64,000 nucleotides of DNA. Origin: Halomontanus rarus (GTDB taxonomy: Archaea; Halobacteriota; Halobacteria; Halobacteriales; Natrialbaceae). The stretch lies in NCBI RefSeq assembly GCF_029338335.1, contig NZ_CP119796.1; one strand, given 5' to 3'. Numbering within the stretch: position 1 is the first letter of the stretch; every line of letters begins with the position of its first letter. A program made the translations under genes and the position numbers. Of the stretch, positions 1 through 7,915 are shown piece after piece. The notes under the pieces were generated by a model. The model made no database searches. It had not been told where the DNA came from and saw only the letters and a program-made list of their open reading frames with translations.

Positions 1-387
1 GACGAGATCGTAGGCCTCGCGCTCGTGCCAGTCCGCCGTCCGGAAGACCGGTTCCGCGCTCTGACAGACCGGATCGTCCTTCGGCAGGGGGACGACGAGC
101 GTCACCTCCCTGCGGCGGTCGTCGTAGGTCGTCACGTGGAGAATCGACTCGTACCGGTCCTCGTACTCCTGGGGCGTGATACACGAGAGGTGGTCGAACC
201 CCGCCCGATCGCGCAACCGACCGAGCGCGCGCTGGACGTCGTCCGGGCGGATCACGAACGCGGGTGCGTTCGCGTGGTCGTCCGTCCCGATGACCACGTC
301 GCCGAGTACCGACTCGAGTTCGTCGGCGTCGACCGGTTCGGCCTCGAGGGCGGTGCGACCGCGTTCCTGTTGTGGTGTCTCGCTCAT
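1..387 (-). CDS. nuoCD: NADH dehydrogenase-like complex I subunit C/D (N-terminal part, cut by window edge)
   Basis: Only the first 129 residues are inside the window; the gene runs off the left edge. The reading begins MSETPQQERG and contains the NuoC signature TADWHEREAYDLV, together with the upstream block CITPQEYEDRYESILHV typical of haloarchaeal NuoC/D fusions. The family forms the quinone-side peripheral arm of a respiratory complex I that in haloarchaea lacks the NADH-binding subunits. The fusion to NuoD is inferred from the family, since the D half is not visible. Nothing resembling nuoA or nuoB lies upstream; the neighbour is a divergent membrane-protein gene, so this gene heads its transcript. 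It could be a second, diverged copy. Confidence 0.82.
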   Translation of the reverse strand, partial: MSETPQQERGRTALEAEPVDADELESVLGDVVIGTDDHANAPAFVIRPDDVQRALGRLRDRAGFDHLSCITPQEYEDRYESILHVTTYDDRRREVTLVVPLPKDDPVCQSAEPVFRTADWHEREAYDLV

Positions 388-611
388 TGAACTCGCCTCG
401 AATTACGTTCCATGGTAGCCGTCGAGTGTCCGTACCGCCGACTACACTTGACACGGAAATGAGGGTTTTGGTGGGTCAAACCGACAGTCGTCGCGCGGAA
501 CCAATCTGTGAGACTGTGCCTCGCTGAGCACCGACCGTCGGTGGTGAAGACTGCGCCTTGCAGCGTCGAGAGTTAAGTCGCGATCCGTGGTACCCGAACT
601 CGATCGAGAGT

Positions 612-1166
612 ATGTCCGACCGATCGATACAATCGCGACTGCTGCCGTCGACCGACGAGGGAGAGGCGATCGATCGATCTCGCAGAGAACACGTCGTGTA
701 CTCGTCCATCCGCGGCCTCCAGGCGGGATTCGTCGCCACGCTCATCATGACCGCGTTCCGGCTTCCGATCATGCGTTCGCTCCCGCCGTCGGCGAACTTC
801 TGGGCCCGCTACGTCGGCGACGGCGACGCCGACGAGTACCCGGGCATCGGGTTACTCTTGCACCTGATCTACGGGATCAGTGCCGGCGCGGTCTTCGGCG
901 GACTGTTCGCCTTCTGGGACGCCGAACGATCGATCGAGGCCGAACAGCGCGGTCTCGTCTGGGGGTCGGTCTACGGGATGGCCCTCTCCGCGTTCGGCTC
1001 GCAGTTCGTGCTCAAGGAACTCCTCGAGCTCGAACTCGAGGCCGACGAACTCGCGCTCTTTCACGCCGGCCACCTCGTCTACGGGCTCGCACTCGGCGCA
1101 TGGGTCGGCTCCCGAACCGAGGGCGTCAGCGACCCCGAGGAGTACGATTACGACGAGGAGAACTGA
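612..1166 (+). CDS. Four-helix integral membrane protein, conserved haloarchaeal type
   Basis: A 184-residue protein with four hydrophobic segments at about residues 35-55, 80-102, 115-135 and 150-168, and an acidic C-terminus. Small residues such as GISAGAVFGGLF in the second helix suggest tight helix packing. I do not recognise a characterised family; the size and topology match uncharacterised haloarchaeal membrane proteins. An upstream in-frame ATG at 558 was not used because the segment between 558 and 612 is basic and uncharacteristic, while MSDRSIQSRLL gives an ordinary haloarchaeal N-terminus. It is divergent from nuoCD. Its function is unknown. Confidence 0.75.
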   Translation: MSDRSIQSRLLPSTDEGEAIDRSRREHVVYSSIRGLQAGFVATLIMTAFRLPIMRSLPPSANFWARYVGDGDADEYPGIGLLLHLIYGISAGAVFGGLFAFWDAERSIEAEQRGLVWGSVYGMALSAFGSQFVLKELLELELEADELALFHAGHLVYGLALGAWVGSRTEGVSDPEEYDYDEEN

Positions 1167-1297
1167 GCGCTTCGAGGAGCGTCCGTTTTCGTTCTCGTTC
1201 CCATACCCGTACCCGTTCTTGGCCCCGTTCACCTCGCCCAACGCGGACCGCCCGGGACGTCCCAAACGACTTCGGTATCGGCCGCCAACGCTCGGCC

Positions 1298-1846
1298 ATG
1301 AGCGACGACGCCGACCCCGACCCTGACGCCGACCTGTCCGTCGACGAATTCATCGACTACTGCCGGACGCAGATCGGACTCCTCTCGGGGAGCGTCGAAA
1401 CGATGCGGACGGAAGCGGACGACCTCATGGACGACATCGACGAGGAACTGGCGACGCTGCGCTCGCACCTCGAGACCCAGTCCGACGACCTCGAGGGGAC
1501 CGCCACGCCGCCGTCGACGGACCGTCCGACCGAGGTCGGCTCCGAGATCGACGTCGACACGCTCGAGGACCTGGAAGCCGAGATCGAACGAAAGCAGACG
1601 CTCGTCGAGGTCAAACAGGCGCGGATACGAGCGTTTCAAGACCTGATCGCCGGATACACCGATCTCCTCGAGGAGTTCCAATCGGTGGACGACGGGCGAG
1701 AGGCGCTGGAACGGCTCGTCCATTTCGAGGCCGACCGCGACGCGCCGGCGTACTTCGGGGACCGGCAGACGGTGCTCGAGGCCGCGACCGGGTCGGGGTC
1801 GGAATCGGGGTCGAGTGAGTCCGCGGACGAGTACAGTACCGACTGA
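1298..1846 (+). CDS. Acidic coiled-coil protein of unknown function
   Basis: A 182-residue, very acidic protein. An Asp-rich N-terminus is followed by two helical heptad-like stretches, at about residues 20-65 (sequence type MRTEADDLMDDIDEELATLR) and about 90-150 (DLEAEIERKQTLVEVKQAR), separated by a Pro/Thr linker. This suggests a dimeric coiled coil. No catalytic motif is visible. The ATG at 1298 was chosen because the open frame further upstream is Arg-rich and has the composition of an out-of-frame shadow. The last residues (STD) and the stop codon lie inside a dispersed inverted-repeat element that begins at the gene's 3' end. Confidence 0.7.
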   Translation: MSDDADPDPDADLSVDEFIDYCRTQIGLLSGSVETMRTEADDLMDDIDEELATLRSHLETQSDDLEGTATPPSTDRPTEVGSEIDVDTLEDLEAEIERKQTLVEVKQARIRAFQDLIAGYTDLLEEFQSVDDGREALERLVHFEADRDAPAYFGDRQTVLEAATGSGSESGSSESADEYSTD

Positions 1847-1950
1847 AACGAGTGACACACCCATCGCACGGTCGCGGGCCCGATCACAGTGCGCTCCGAC
1901 CCGCCCTCGTCGTGCGATCAGGTGCGAAGTGACTGTCTGCGACTACTATC
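1834..1950. repeat. Inverted-repeat mini-element, copy 1
   Basis: About 115 bp with imperfect terminal inverted repeats. The left arm contains GACTGAAACGAGTGACACAC followed by ATCGCACGG. The right arm, read on the other strand, contains GACAGTCACTTCGCACC and ATCGCACGA. Related copies lie at 29928-30092, 45808-45870 and 55637-55706. The TGA of the upstream gene lies within the left arm. There is no coding capacity. Confidence 0.6.
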
Positions 1951-2048
1951 GCTCCCGCAGTCGGTACACGCCGTGCTGGTTCCGTGACTTCGATCCGTTC
2001 GCCGACGGACAACCTTCTCCCGTGCCCCTCTATAAAATTCAGTACTGG

Positions 2049-2058
2049 AGTTTATAAC
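2049..2058 (+). promoter_or_regulatory. TATA box for the DUF3006 gene
   Basis: The sequence GTTTATAAC is centred about 27 bases before the ATG at 2081. That is the spacing expected for a leaderless haloarchaeal transcript. A second TATA-like run, TATAAAATT, lies about 20 bases further upstream. Confidence 0.55.
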
Positions 2059-2080
2059 GGAAAGCGAACCGATCCCGCGT

Positions 2081-2608
2081 ATGGGTGATTCCACCGGAAC
2101 GAATCGTCGAACGGTACTTCGAACGCTCGGCTCACTCGGCCTCGCTAGCCCGTTCGTCTCGAGCGCCGGCGCACGGGAGAGAGCGGACTCCGACTGTCCG
2201 GACTGGTCCGGCCGCGTCGGCCGTCCCGACCGATCCGACAGTGCGGACAGACCCGAGCGTCCCGGCCGAAGCGCCGTCGAGGGTCGCCCGGAGCGATCGC
2301 CACGACAGTCCCACGAAGTCAGAGCTCGGGCCCTCGCGAACCGTCCCGGTCGATACGTGGCCGTCGTCGACCGAATCGTCGACGGCCGACACGCCGTCCT
2401 CCTGCTCGAGGACGGCGACGACGTCGTCGATCAACTGGTCGTCTCGCCCGACGAGTTGCCGACCGTCGAGGGTGGCGACGTCCTGCTCGTCACGCTGGTC
2501 GACGACGGCGAGGAACTCGAGTCGGTTCGGCGACTGGACGGTGAAACCGAGCGACGCCGACGAGCGAATCGGGAACGGTTCGACTCGCTCGCCGAGGATT
2601 GTTGTTGA
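2081..2608 (+). CDS. Tat-exported DUF3006 domain protein
   Basis: A 175-residue protein. Residues 8-30 (TNRRTVLRTLGSLGLASP) form a twin-arginine signal followed by an Ala-x-Ala-like cleavage region. A Pro/Arg/Asp-rich linker runs to about residue 85. The C-terminal half (from YVAVVDRIVDGRHAVLLLED) matches the small beta-rich DUF3006 fold, whose pattern is VDRI-x-G-x-A-VLL-ED followed by a Leu-Pro and a G-D-V/L strand. DUF3006 proteins have no assigned reaction. The TATA spacing supports the start. Secretion as a folded protein is inferred from the Tat motif. Confidence 0.78.
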   Translation: MGDSTGTNRRTVLRTLGSLGLASPFVSSAGARERADSDCPDWSGRVGRPDRSDSADRPERPGRSAVEGRPERSPRQSHEVRARALANRPGRYVAVVDRIVDGRHAVLLLEDGDDVVDQLVVSPDELPTVEGGDVLLVTLVDDGEELESVRRLDGETERRRRANRERFDSLAEDCC

Positions 2609-2755
2609 ATCACGGGGTGCTCGGTACTCCCGACCAACGCGACACCCGGTCGGGTGGCTACGATCGACGATGCTCTCGAGGTCCATCCAGTGTATCCTCT
2701 CGAACCGTCCCATTCCGGTCTCTCGACCGCTAATACGGTCTTTCGAGAGGGCGTA

Positions 2756-4075
2756 CTACCGTTCCTGTTCGATGTAGCGAACCACCACCTCGGGACGGTG
2801 GGACTCGAGGAGCGGTCCGCTCGGGAGGTGAATCGCCGACTCGACGCGAACGCTCTCTCTGGGCTGGAGCTCCTCGGCGACCGGCGGCGGGTCGGTGCCG
2901 ACCGGGTAGCCGACCGTAACGACGATGCGTTCGGGCTGGCGAAGCGGGACCGGGTCAGTGTATTCGATCGTGACGTCGATGAGCGTGAGTTCGGCGTACG
3001 CCGGCGACTCGAGAACGGCGGCGACGTCGGCGTTGACGCCCTCCTCGTACGAACCGGTTCGATAAGTGTCGTAGGTCACGCCGCCGAGAAACCCCGTGAG
3101 GACGACGATCGCGACGGCGAGGACGACGGCGCGTTTTTTCGTGGCGACGCGAGCGTCGTCCTGCTGGTCCCAGCTATCCGGTCGATACCCCTTGTACCAG
3201 AGGACGGCGAGGCTGGTGACGTTGATCGTGAGGACATTGACGAGGACGAGGACGCTCGCGGCGAGAGCGACTTCCGGAAATCCCCACGCGATACCGATGC
3301 CGATGACGCCCAGTGGCGGGACGAGTGCAGCGGCGATCATGACGCCGACCAGGGCGGCCGACGTGCCGGCAGTGAGCGTCCACGCACCCGCCACGCCGGC
3401 ACCGATCGCGATGACGAGCGAGAGCAAATCGGGAGTCAACCGACCTTCGATCTCCGAGATCGCGAAGAGGTCGATCATCGGCGAGACGAGTCCGGTCGTC
3501 CGGACGACGAACGTGAAGACGGCGGCGGTGACGACGCTGATGCCGAGCCCGATCGCCTGAAGCGTGATCCCCCGGCGAAACAGCGCTCGGTCGTCGATGA
3601 CCGTGCCGACGCTCGCACCGAGAGCGGGTCCGATCAACGGCGCGATCACCATCGAACCGACGACGACTGCCGGCGAGTCGAGCAACAGCCCGGCGGTGGC
3701 GACGACCACGCTCATGACCGTCATGACGAGATAGGTTCTGAACCGAGGGGTGAGATCCTTCGCTCGAGCCTGCATCTCCTCGCGGGAGATACGCGGCGTG
3801 TTCTGGGCGTATCGCTGCTCGAGGTCGTCGAACCGATCGGAGACGACGGTCTCAGCTTCGACGATCACGGTGTAGGAGTCCTCGTCGATCCCCGTCTCCC
3901 GGAGACCGTCGAGGACGGACTCGACCGCGGGCGTCGGAAGCGGGAACGTGATGACGACCGAGGGTTCCTGTCGACTCCCCTCCTCGATGAGGGTGTATTC
4001 GATCCCCTCGTCCTCGAGCACCCCTTCGACGGCGTCGCGCTTTCGTTTCGGGATCAGGATCTCTACGAGGCGCAT
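2756..4075 (-). CDS. DUF389 (TIGR00341-type) membrane protein
   Basis: A 439-residue protein. The first 80 residues form an ACT-like cytoplasmic domain (MRLVEILIPKRKRDAVEGVL). A charged linker to about residue 110 leads into a multi-helix membrane core of about eight segments with the typical DUF389 block SPAVVVGSMVIAPLIGPALG. The C-terminus (about residues 335-439) is again soluble. Proteins of this family occur widely in archaea and bacteria without an established substrate. The length is normal and the frame is intact. It converges on the DUF3006 gene and is separated from it by about 150 bases without features. Confidence 0.85.
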   Translation of the reverse strand: MRLVEILIPKRKRDAVEGVLEDEGIEYTLIEEGSRQEPSVVITFPLPTPAVESVLDGLRETGIDEDSYTVIVEAETVVSDRFDDLEQRYAQNTPRISREEMQARAKDLTPRFRTYLVMTVMSVVVATAGLLLDSPAVVVGSMVIAPLIGPALGASVGTVIDDRALFRRGITLQAIGLGISVVTAAVFTFVVRTTGLVSPMIDLFAISEIEGRLTPDLLSLVIAIGAGVAGAWTLTAGTSAALVGVMIAAALVPPLGVIGIGIAWGFPEVALAASVLVLVNVLTINVTSLAVLWYKGYRPDSWDQQDDARVATKKRAVVLAVAIVVLTGFLGGVTYDTYRTGSYEEGVNADVAAVLESPAYAELTLIDVTIEYTDPVPLRQPERIVVTVGYPVGTDPPPVAEELQPRESVRVESAIHLPSGPLLESHRPEVVVRYIEQER

Positions 4076-4199
4076 GGGTTCATCACCACGATGCCGTGGA
4101 AAAGCGTTCGTCCTGACTCGTTCTCTCGGTCACTTCGTGCCGGCAGAGCCGACCTGCGCTCAGAACAAGACCCGAATCGAATCGCTTTCAAAACTCGAG

Positions 4200-4437
4200 T
4201 CGACCCGATCCGGATTCGAACTGCGGTCGGAGCGAGTCCCGTCCTCGATTCGGATTACAACTCGAGTTCGATATTCCACCTACGGCTCACGAATGTGTTC
4301 GCCGCGAGAGATGAGCCAACTCGGATTTGAACCACGGTCGGAGCAAGCTCCTCCCTGATTGAAATCCGAGTTCAGTTCGACACCCACGGCTCACGAATTT
4401 GTTCGCCGCGAGAGATGGGCCAACTCGGATTTGAACC
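4200..4437 (-). repeat. Tandem decayed copies of the tRNA-Ile 3' end and its flank
   Basis: The 52 bases at 4386-4437 (3' part of tRNA-Ile plus downstream flank) recur at 4282-4333 with only a few changes, exactly 104 bases away. A third, more degraded copy of the T-arm/acceptor sequence lies around 4200-4230. The spacers also match each other (CGGTCGGAGCAAGCTCC against CGGTCGGAGCGAGTCCC), so the unit is about 104 bp. Such ladders are what repeated integration and excision at a tRNA 3' end would leave; that origin is an inference. Confidence 0.7.
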
Positions 4438-4489
4438 GAGAGCCTCCACCTTATCAGAGTGGCGCTCAACCTGATTGAGCTATTGGCCC
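4416..4489 (-). tRNA. tRNA-Ile (anticodon GAU)
   Basis: 74 bases on the minus strand. The seven-base acceptor stem is GGGCCAA with TTGGCCC, followed by discriminator A. The D arm (TAGCTCAATCAGGTTGAGC), the anticodon loop CTGATAA with GAT at the centre, and the T arm (CTCGGTTCAAATCCGAG) are all present. There is no intron and no encoded CCA. It lies 67 bases downstream of fxsA on the same strand but has its own TATA box. The 3' end is duplicated in degraded form downstream. Confidence 0.95.
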
Positions 4490-4518
4490 GCTTCGCATCT
4501 CACCCTTGCGTGGTGTAC

Positions 4519-4528
4519 TGTTTAAACG
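4519..4528 (-). promoter_or_regulatory. TATA box of tRNA-Ile
   Basis: The self-complementary GTTTAAAC is centred about 34 bases upstream of the tRNA 5' end, within the gap between fxsA and the tRNA. This fits a short 5' leader removed by RNase P. Confidence 0.5.
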
Positions 4529-4556
4529 TTTCTTTCTGTAGGGGGCGTGAGAACCG

Positions 4557-5189
4557 CTACCGAGCGTCGACCTCTCCGTCGTCGTCGTCGCGGTCGTCTT
4601 CGGTCGACGCGTCGCCGAACTCGATGGTGTACGTGTCGTCGTCACGGTCGGAATCGACGGTGTAATCGTCTTCGTCGAGATCGACCGTTCCGGTGGATCC
4701 GCCGCTCGAGCCGTCACCGGCGCCGCTATTCTGGCCCTGTCCCGTACCCGGACCCGTCGATCCCTGATCGGGGAACCCGAACGTCCAGACCTTGCCCGTC
4801 GCGAACCCGTCGGACTTCTTGTCCACGTAAGGGACGACGACGAACCGTTTGATCGCGGCGCGGATCGGGATTCGTGTCAGCGGGACCACGAGCAGGAACC
4901 CGATCAGGTCGGTGACGAGCCCCGGCGTGAGCAGGAACGCGCCAGCGGCGATCAGCAGTGCGCCGTCCAGAAGTTCGTTGGTCGGCGGCGTTCCCTTCGC
5001 CAGCGACCGCTGGATCTTCCGCATCGTCCGTCGTCCCTCGGCGCGGACCAGCAGCATTCCGACGAGGCCCGTCAGGACGACCAGCAACACCATCGCCGCC
5101 CAGCCGAACTCGGTCCGGCTGAAGACGACCGCGAGGAGCACCGCGTCGAGAAACGGGATGAACAGCAACGCCAGGATCCACCGGAGCAT
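4557..5189 (-). CDS. FxsA family membrane protein
   Basis: A 210-residue protein. The N-terminal 140 residues match the FxsA (YtzA) family: two opening hydrophobic segments (MLRWILALLFIPFLDAVLLA), a polar stretch with GRRTMRKIQRSLAKG, and two later segments containing ALLIAAGAFLLTPGLVTDLIG, the family signature. The C-terminal 70 residues are a Gly/Ser/Asp tail. In Escherichia coli, FxsA modulates phage exclusion by interacting with the F-encoded PifA; its role in archaea is unknown. The gene is intact and precedes tRNA-Ile on the same strand. Confidence 0.85.
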   Translation of the reverse strand: MLRWILALLFIPFLDAVLLAVVFSRTEFGWAAMVLLVVLTGLVGMLLVRAEGRRTMRKIQRSLAKGTPPTNELLDGALLIAAGAFLLTPGLVTDLIGFLLVVPLTRIPIRAAIKRFVVVPYVDKKSDGFATGKVWTFGFPDQGSTGPGTGQGQNSGAGDGSSGGSTGTVDLDEDDYTVDSDRDDDTYTIEFGDASTEDDRDDDDGEVDAR

Positions 5190-5301
5190 GCCCGAAGGTA
5201 GCTGCCGAGGGGTGAAAACGTTTTAGTCTCGTGTCGAGTGCTGTGATCTCGAGCGTCGGTCGAACGAAGGCCTTACGCCGGCCACGCGCCTCGGCGGAGA
5301 C

Positions 5302-6957
5302 ATGGAAGACGTCACGCGGGTCGAGTGGCGCGAGTGGGGCGACGCCGCCTTCGAGGAGGCGCGGGCGGCCGACGCGCCGATCTTGCTCTCGCTCACCGCG
5401 ACCTGGTGCGATCACTGCCACGAGATGGACGAGGAAACGTACGCCGTTCCGGCGATCGCGGCGAACATCAACGACGACTTCGTCCCGATTCGGGTCGACG
5501 TCGACCGCCACCCGCGCGTCCGCGACCGATACAATATGGGTGGGTTCCCCTCGACCGTGTTCCTCGCACCCGACGGCGCGTTGCTCACCGGCGCGGGCTA
5601 TCTCGGCCCCGACGGGATGCGACAAGTTCTCGACAGCGTCCGCCAGCTCTGGTCGACAAAGGGCGCCGAGGCCGGTCGCATCCCCCGACCGCTTCACGAG
5701 ACCGAACCGCCGGCCGGCGAACTCACCGACGACATCCCCGCACAGATGCTCGGCCAGCTGTCGGGAACCTACGACGAGACCGCCGGCGGCTGGGGCGACG
5801 GCCCGAAGTTCCCCGTCCCCGACGCCCTCGAGTTCGCGCTCAAGCGCGACCGGCAGATGGCGCTGCGCTCGTTCGACGCGGTCGACGCCAACCTGCACGA
5901 CGAGCACGACGGCGGGTTCTATCGCTTCGCGACCGAGCCAAACTGGTCGGGCGTCCAGCACGAGAAGCTGCTCGACTCCAACGCGGCGCTCGTCCGGGCG
6001 TTCGCCAACGCCTACCTCTCGACCGGCCGCGAGGAGTACCGCGAACCCGCCGAACGAACGATCGAGTACCTGACGACCACCCTCTGGCTTCCCGACGAGG
6101 CGGCCTTCGCCGGCAGTCAAGCCCCCGGACAGGACGACGCGTACACGCTCGAGGCCAGCGACCGCGAGGCGGCCGCCACGCCACCGATCGACGAGACGGT
6201 GTTCGCGGGTGCGAACGCGCTCGCGGTCGACGCCCTGCTAACCTACGCGGCTTACACTGACGACGACCGCGCCCGCCGTTACGCCGAGCGCGCGCTCGAG
6301 ACGGTTCGCGAGACGCTACTCGAGGACGGGGTCGTCGTCCACTACCGCGACACGCGGGACGACCGAAACCGAGACGGCGAACGGTGCCTCCTCACGAATC
6401 AGGCTCGCGTCCTCCGCGCACTCACGACCGCTGCGAGCGTCCTCGGCGCGGACGCGAACGCCCTCGAGGATGCACGCGCGGTCGCCGACGTCACGATCGA
6501 ACGACTCCGGGACGGCGATTCGTTCGTCGACGGCCCGCGGTCGGGGCCCGGCCTGCTCGATCGGCCGCTTCGGCCGCTGGACGCCAACGTCGAACTGGCG
6601 GACGCGCTGCTCGATCTCGCGGTGCTCACCGGCGAGCAGGAGTACCGCGAGATCGCCCGCGAGACGATCGCTGCTTTCGCGGGCGCGAGCGACCGGTTCG
6701 GTGTTCAGGTCGCCCGGTACGCCTCGGTCGCGGCCCGTCTGACCGACGAACCGCTCGTCGTTCGCGTCGGGACCGCCGCCGGTTCGGATCTCCACCGGGC
6801 CGCGTTCCGATTCGCGGATCACGAGAAGGTCGTTGTCCCAGCAGCAACGGACGAACTCGAGTCGGGCACGGCTCGAGTCGAACGCGGAGACCGTCTTTCC
6901 GAGCCGGCCACAACTCCCGAAGAGTTGAGCGACCGTATTCTGTCGATTCTCGAGTAG
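5302..6957 (+). CDS. DUF255 thioredoxin-fold / six-hairpin protein (YyaL-like)
   Basis: A 551-residue protein. Residues 1-120 are a thioredoxin-like DUF255 domain with the CxxC motif CDHC at about residue 38 (TATWCDHCHEMDEET) and the cis-Pro region GGFPSTVFL. The rest resembles the alpha/alpha six-hairpin barrel of glycan epimerases and hydrolases, for example WGDGPKFPVPDALEFAL and DGGFYRFATEPNW. Bacterial and eukaryotic relatives (YyaL, SPATA20) are near 700 residues, while haloarchaeal versions are shorter as here. No reaction is established. It stands alone, between fxsA and a TrmB regulator. Confidence 0.85.
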   Translation: MEDVTRVEWREWGDAAFEEARAADAPILLSLTATWCDHCHEMDEETYAVPAIAANINDDFVPIRVDVDRHPRVRDRYNMGGFPSTVFLAPDGALLTGAGYLGPDGMRQVLDSVRQLWSTKGAEAGRIPRPLHETEPPAGELTDDIPAQMLGQLSGTYDETAGGWGDGPKFPVPDALEFALKRDRQMALRSFDAVDANLHDEHDGGFYRFATEPNWSGVQHEKLLDSNAALVRAFANAYLSTGREEYREPAERTIEYLTTTLWLPDEAAFAGSQAPGQDDAYTLEASDREAAATPPIDETVFAGANALAVDALLTYAAYTDDDRARRYAERALETVRETLLEDGVVVHYRDTRDDRNRDGERCLLTNQARVLRALTTAASVLGADANALEDARAVADVTIERLRDGDSFVDGPRSGPGLLDRPLRPLDANVELADALLDLAVLTGEQEYREIARETIAAFAGASDRFGVQVARYASVAARLTDEPLVVRVGTAAGSDLHRAAFRFADHEKVVVPAATDELESGTARVERGDRLSEPATTPEELSDRILSILE

Positions 6958-7026
6958 TAAGGGGCTCTCACGGCCCGAAGTCAAACTACCGCAGCGTTTA
7001 TGGTTGTCGGTCGGATTCGTGAGGAT

Positions 7027-7830
7027 ATGGCCAGTCTCAGAGATCTCGGGCTCTCCGAGTACGAAGCGCGGGCCTATCGAACGCTCTTAACCACCGGCCC
7101 GACGACGGCCAAGGAGTTGTCGCGGGCGAGCGACGTTCCGATGGGACGGATTTACGACGTGCTCAACAGCATCGAGCAGTACAACCTCGTTCGGAGTCAG
7201 ACCGCCAGTCGGCCCAAGAAGTACGTCGCGGTCGAACCGGCGACCGCGTTGGACAGGCTGTTAGACGACAAGAAACGCGAACTCGCGGAGAAGGCGGATC
7301 AGTACGAATCTATCGTCGACGACCTTTCGGACGAACTCGACGCGGCCGAACCGGTCGAAGAGCAGTTCTGGACCGCCGCCGTCGGTCCCGAGGAGACGAT
7401 CGATCTCCTTCTGGAGCGACTGACCGCGGCCGATCGGGACATCGTCATGGTCGCCGCTGATCCCTCGCCGCAGATGGACATTCGCACCGTCGGCGAGGAC
7501 GTCCTCGCTCACCTTGAGGACGCGCTCGACCGGGGCGTCTCCGTCGACGTTCTGATGAGCCGCGATCTCGTGAGCGCGCTCTCGGAGAACGTCGGCCACC
7601 GATATCAGGAAGCCCTGCAGGCCCGGGACGACTTTTCGGTCCGGACGAGCGTGAACGTAACGGGGACGTTCAACATCATCGACGGCGTCGAGGTGTGTAT
7701 ACAGGTGCCGAACCCGCTCGGATCCGGCGAGGCGTTCGGGATGATCGACCTCAAGGATCCGGAGTTCGCCGCCGACGTCCACGAGGAGTTCCTCCCGACG
7801 TGGGAGGCAGCGACGCCACTCGAGTTCTGA
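7027..7830 (+). CDS. TrmB family transcriptional regulator
   Basis: A 267-residue protein. Residues 1-70 are a winged helix-turn-helix of TrmB type (LGLSEYEARAYRTLLTTGPT, then SRASDVPMGRIYDVLN). A coiled helix at about 75-105 leads to the effector domain (about 115-260), which contains MVAADPSPQ and DRGVSVDVLMSR. Family members sense sugars or other small molecules and activate or repress carbohydrate and central-metabolism genes in archaea. The in-frame ATG at 7027 begins exactly at the HTH; an earlier one at 7000 would add nine poorly conserved residues. No sugar operon is adjacent, so its targets cannot be read from context. Confidence 0.88.
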   Translation: MASLRDLGLSEYEARAYRTLLTTGPTTAKELSRASDVPMGRIYDVLNSIEQYNLVRSQTASRPKKYVAVEPATALDRLLDDKKRELAEKADQYESIVDDLSDELDAAEPVEEQFWTAAVGPEETIDLLLERLTAADRDIVMVAADPSPQMDIRTVGEDVLAHLEDALDRGVSVDVLMSRDLVSALSENVGHRYQEALQARDDFSVRTSVNVTGTFNIIDGVEVCIQVPNPLGSGEAFGMIDLKDPEFAADVHEEFLPTWEAATPLEF

Positions 7831-7915
7831 CAGGTTCGAGTGCGAAGGCTCGAGTTCGAGAGCGAAAGCCAGAACCAGAATTAGAATCAGAACCGAGAAC
7901 CGGCGTTCGCGACCG

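Noticed and set aside
2654..4330. Long plus-strand frame of 558 codons antisense to the DUF389 gene
   Set aside because: It is Asp/Arg-rich without motifs and covers a well-supported DUF389 protein on the other strand; long antisense frames are common in GC-rich haloarchaeal DNA.
4282..4333. A second functional tRNA gene next to tRNA-Ile
   Set aside because: Only the T-arm and 3' acceptor strand are repeated; no 5' acceptor, D arm or anticodon arm accompanies them.
4726..6120. Minus-strand frame of 464 codons across fxsA and the DUF255 gene
   Set aside because: It is an Arg/Gly/Val-rich shadow overlapping two genes with clear family matches.
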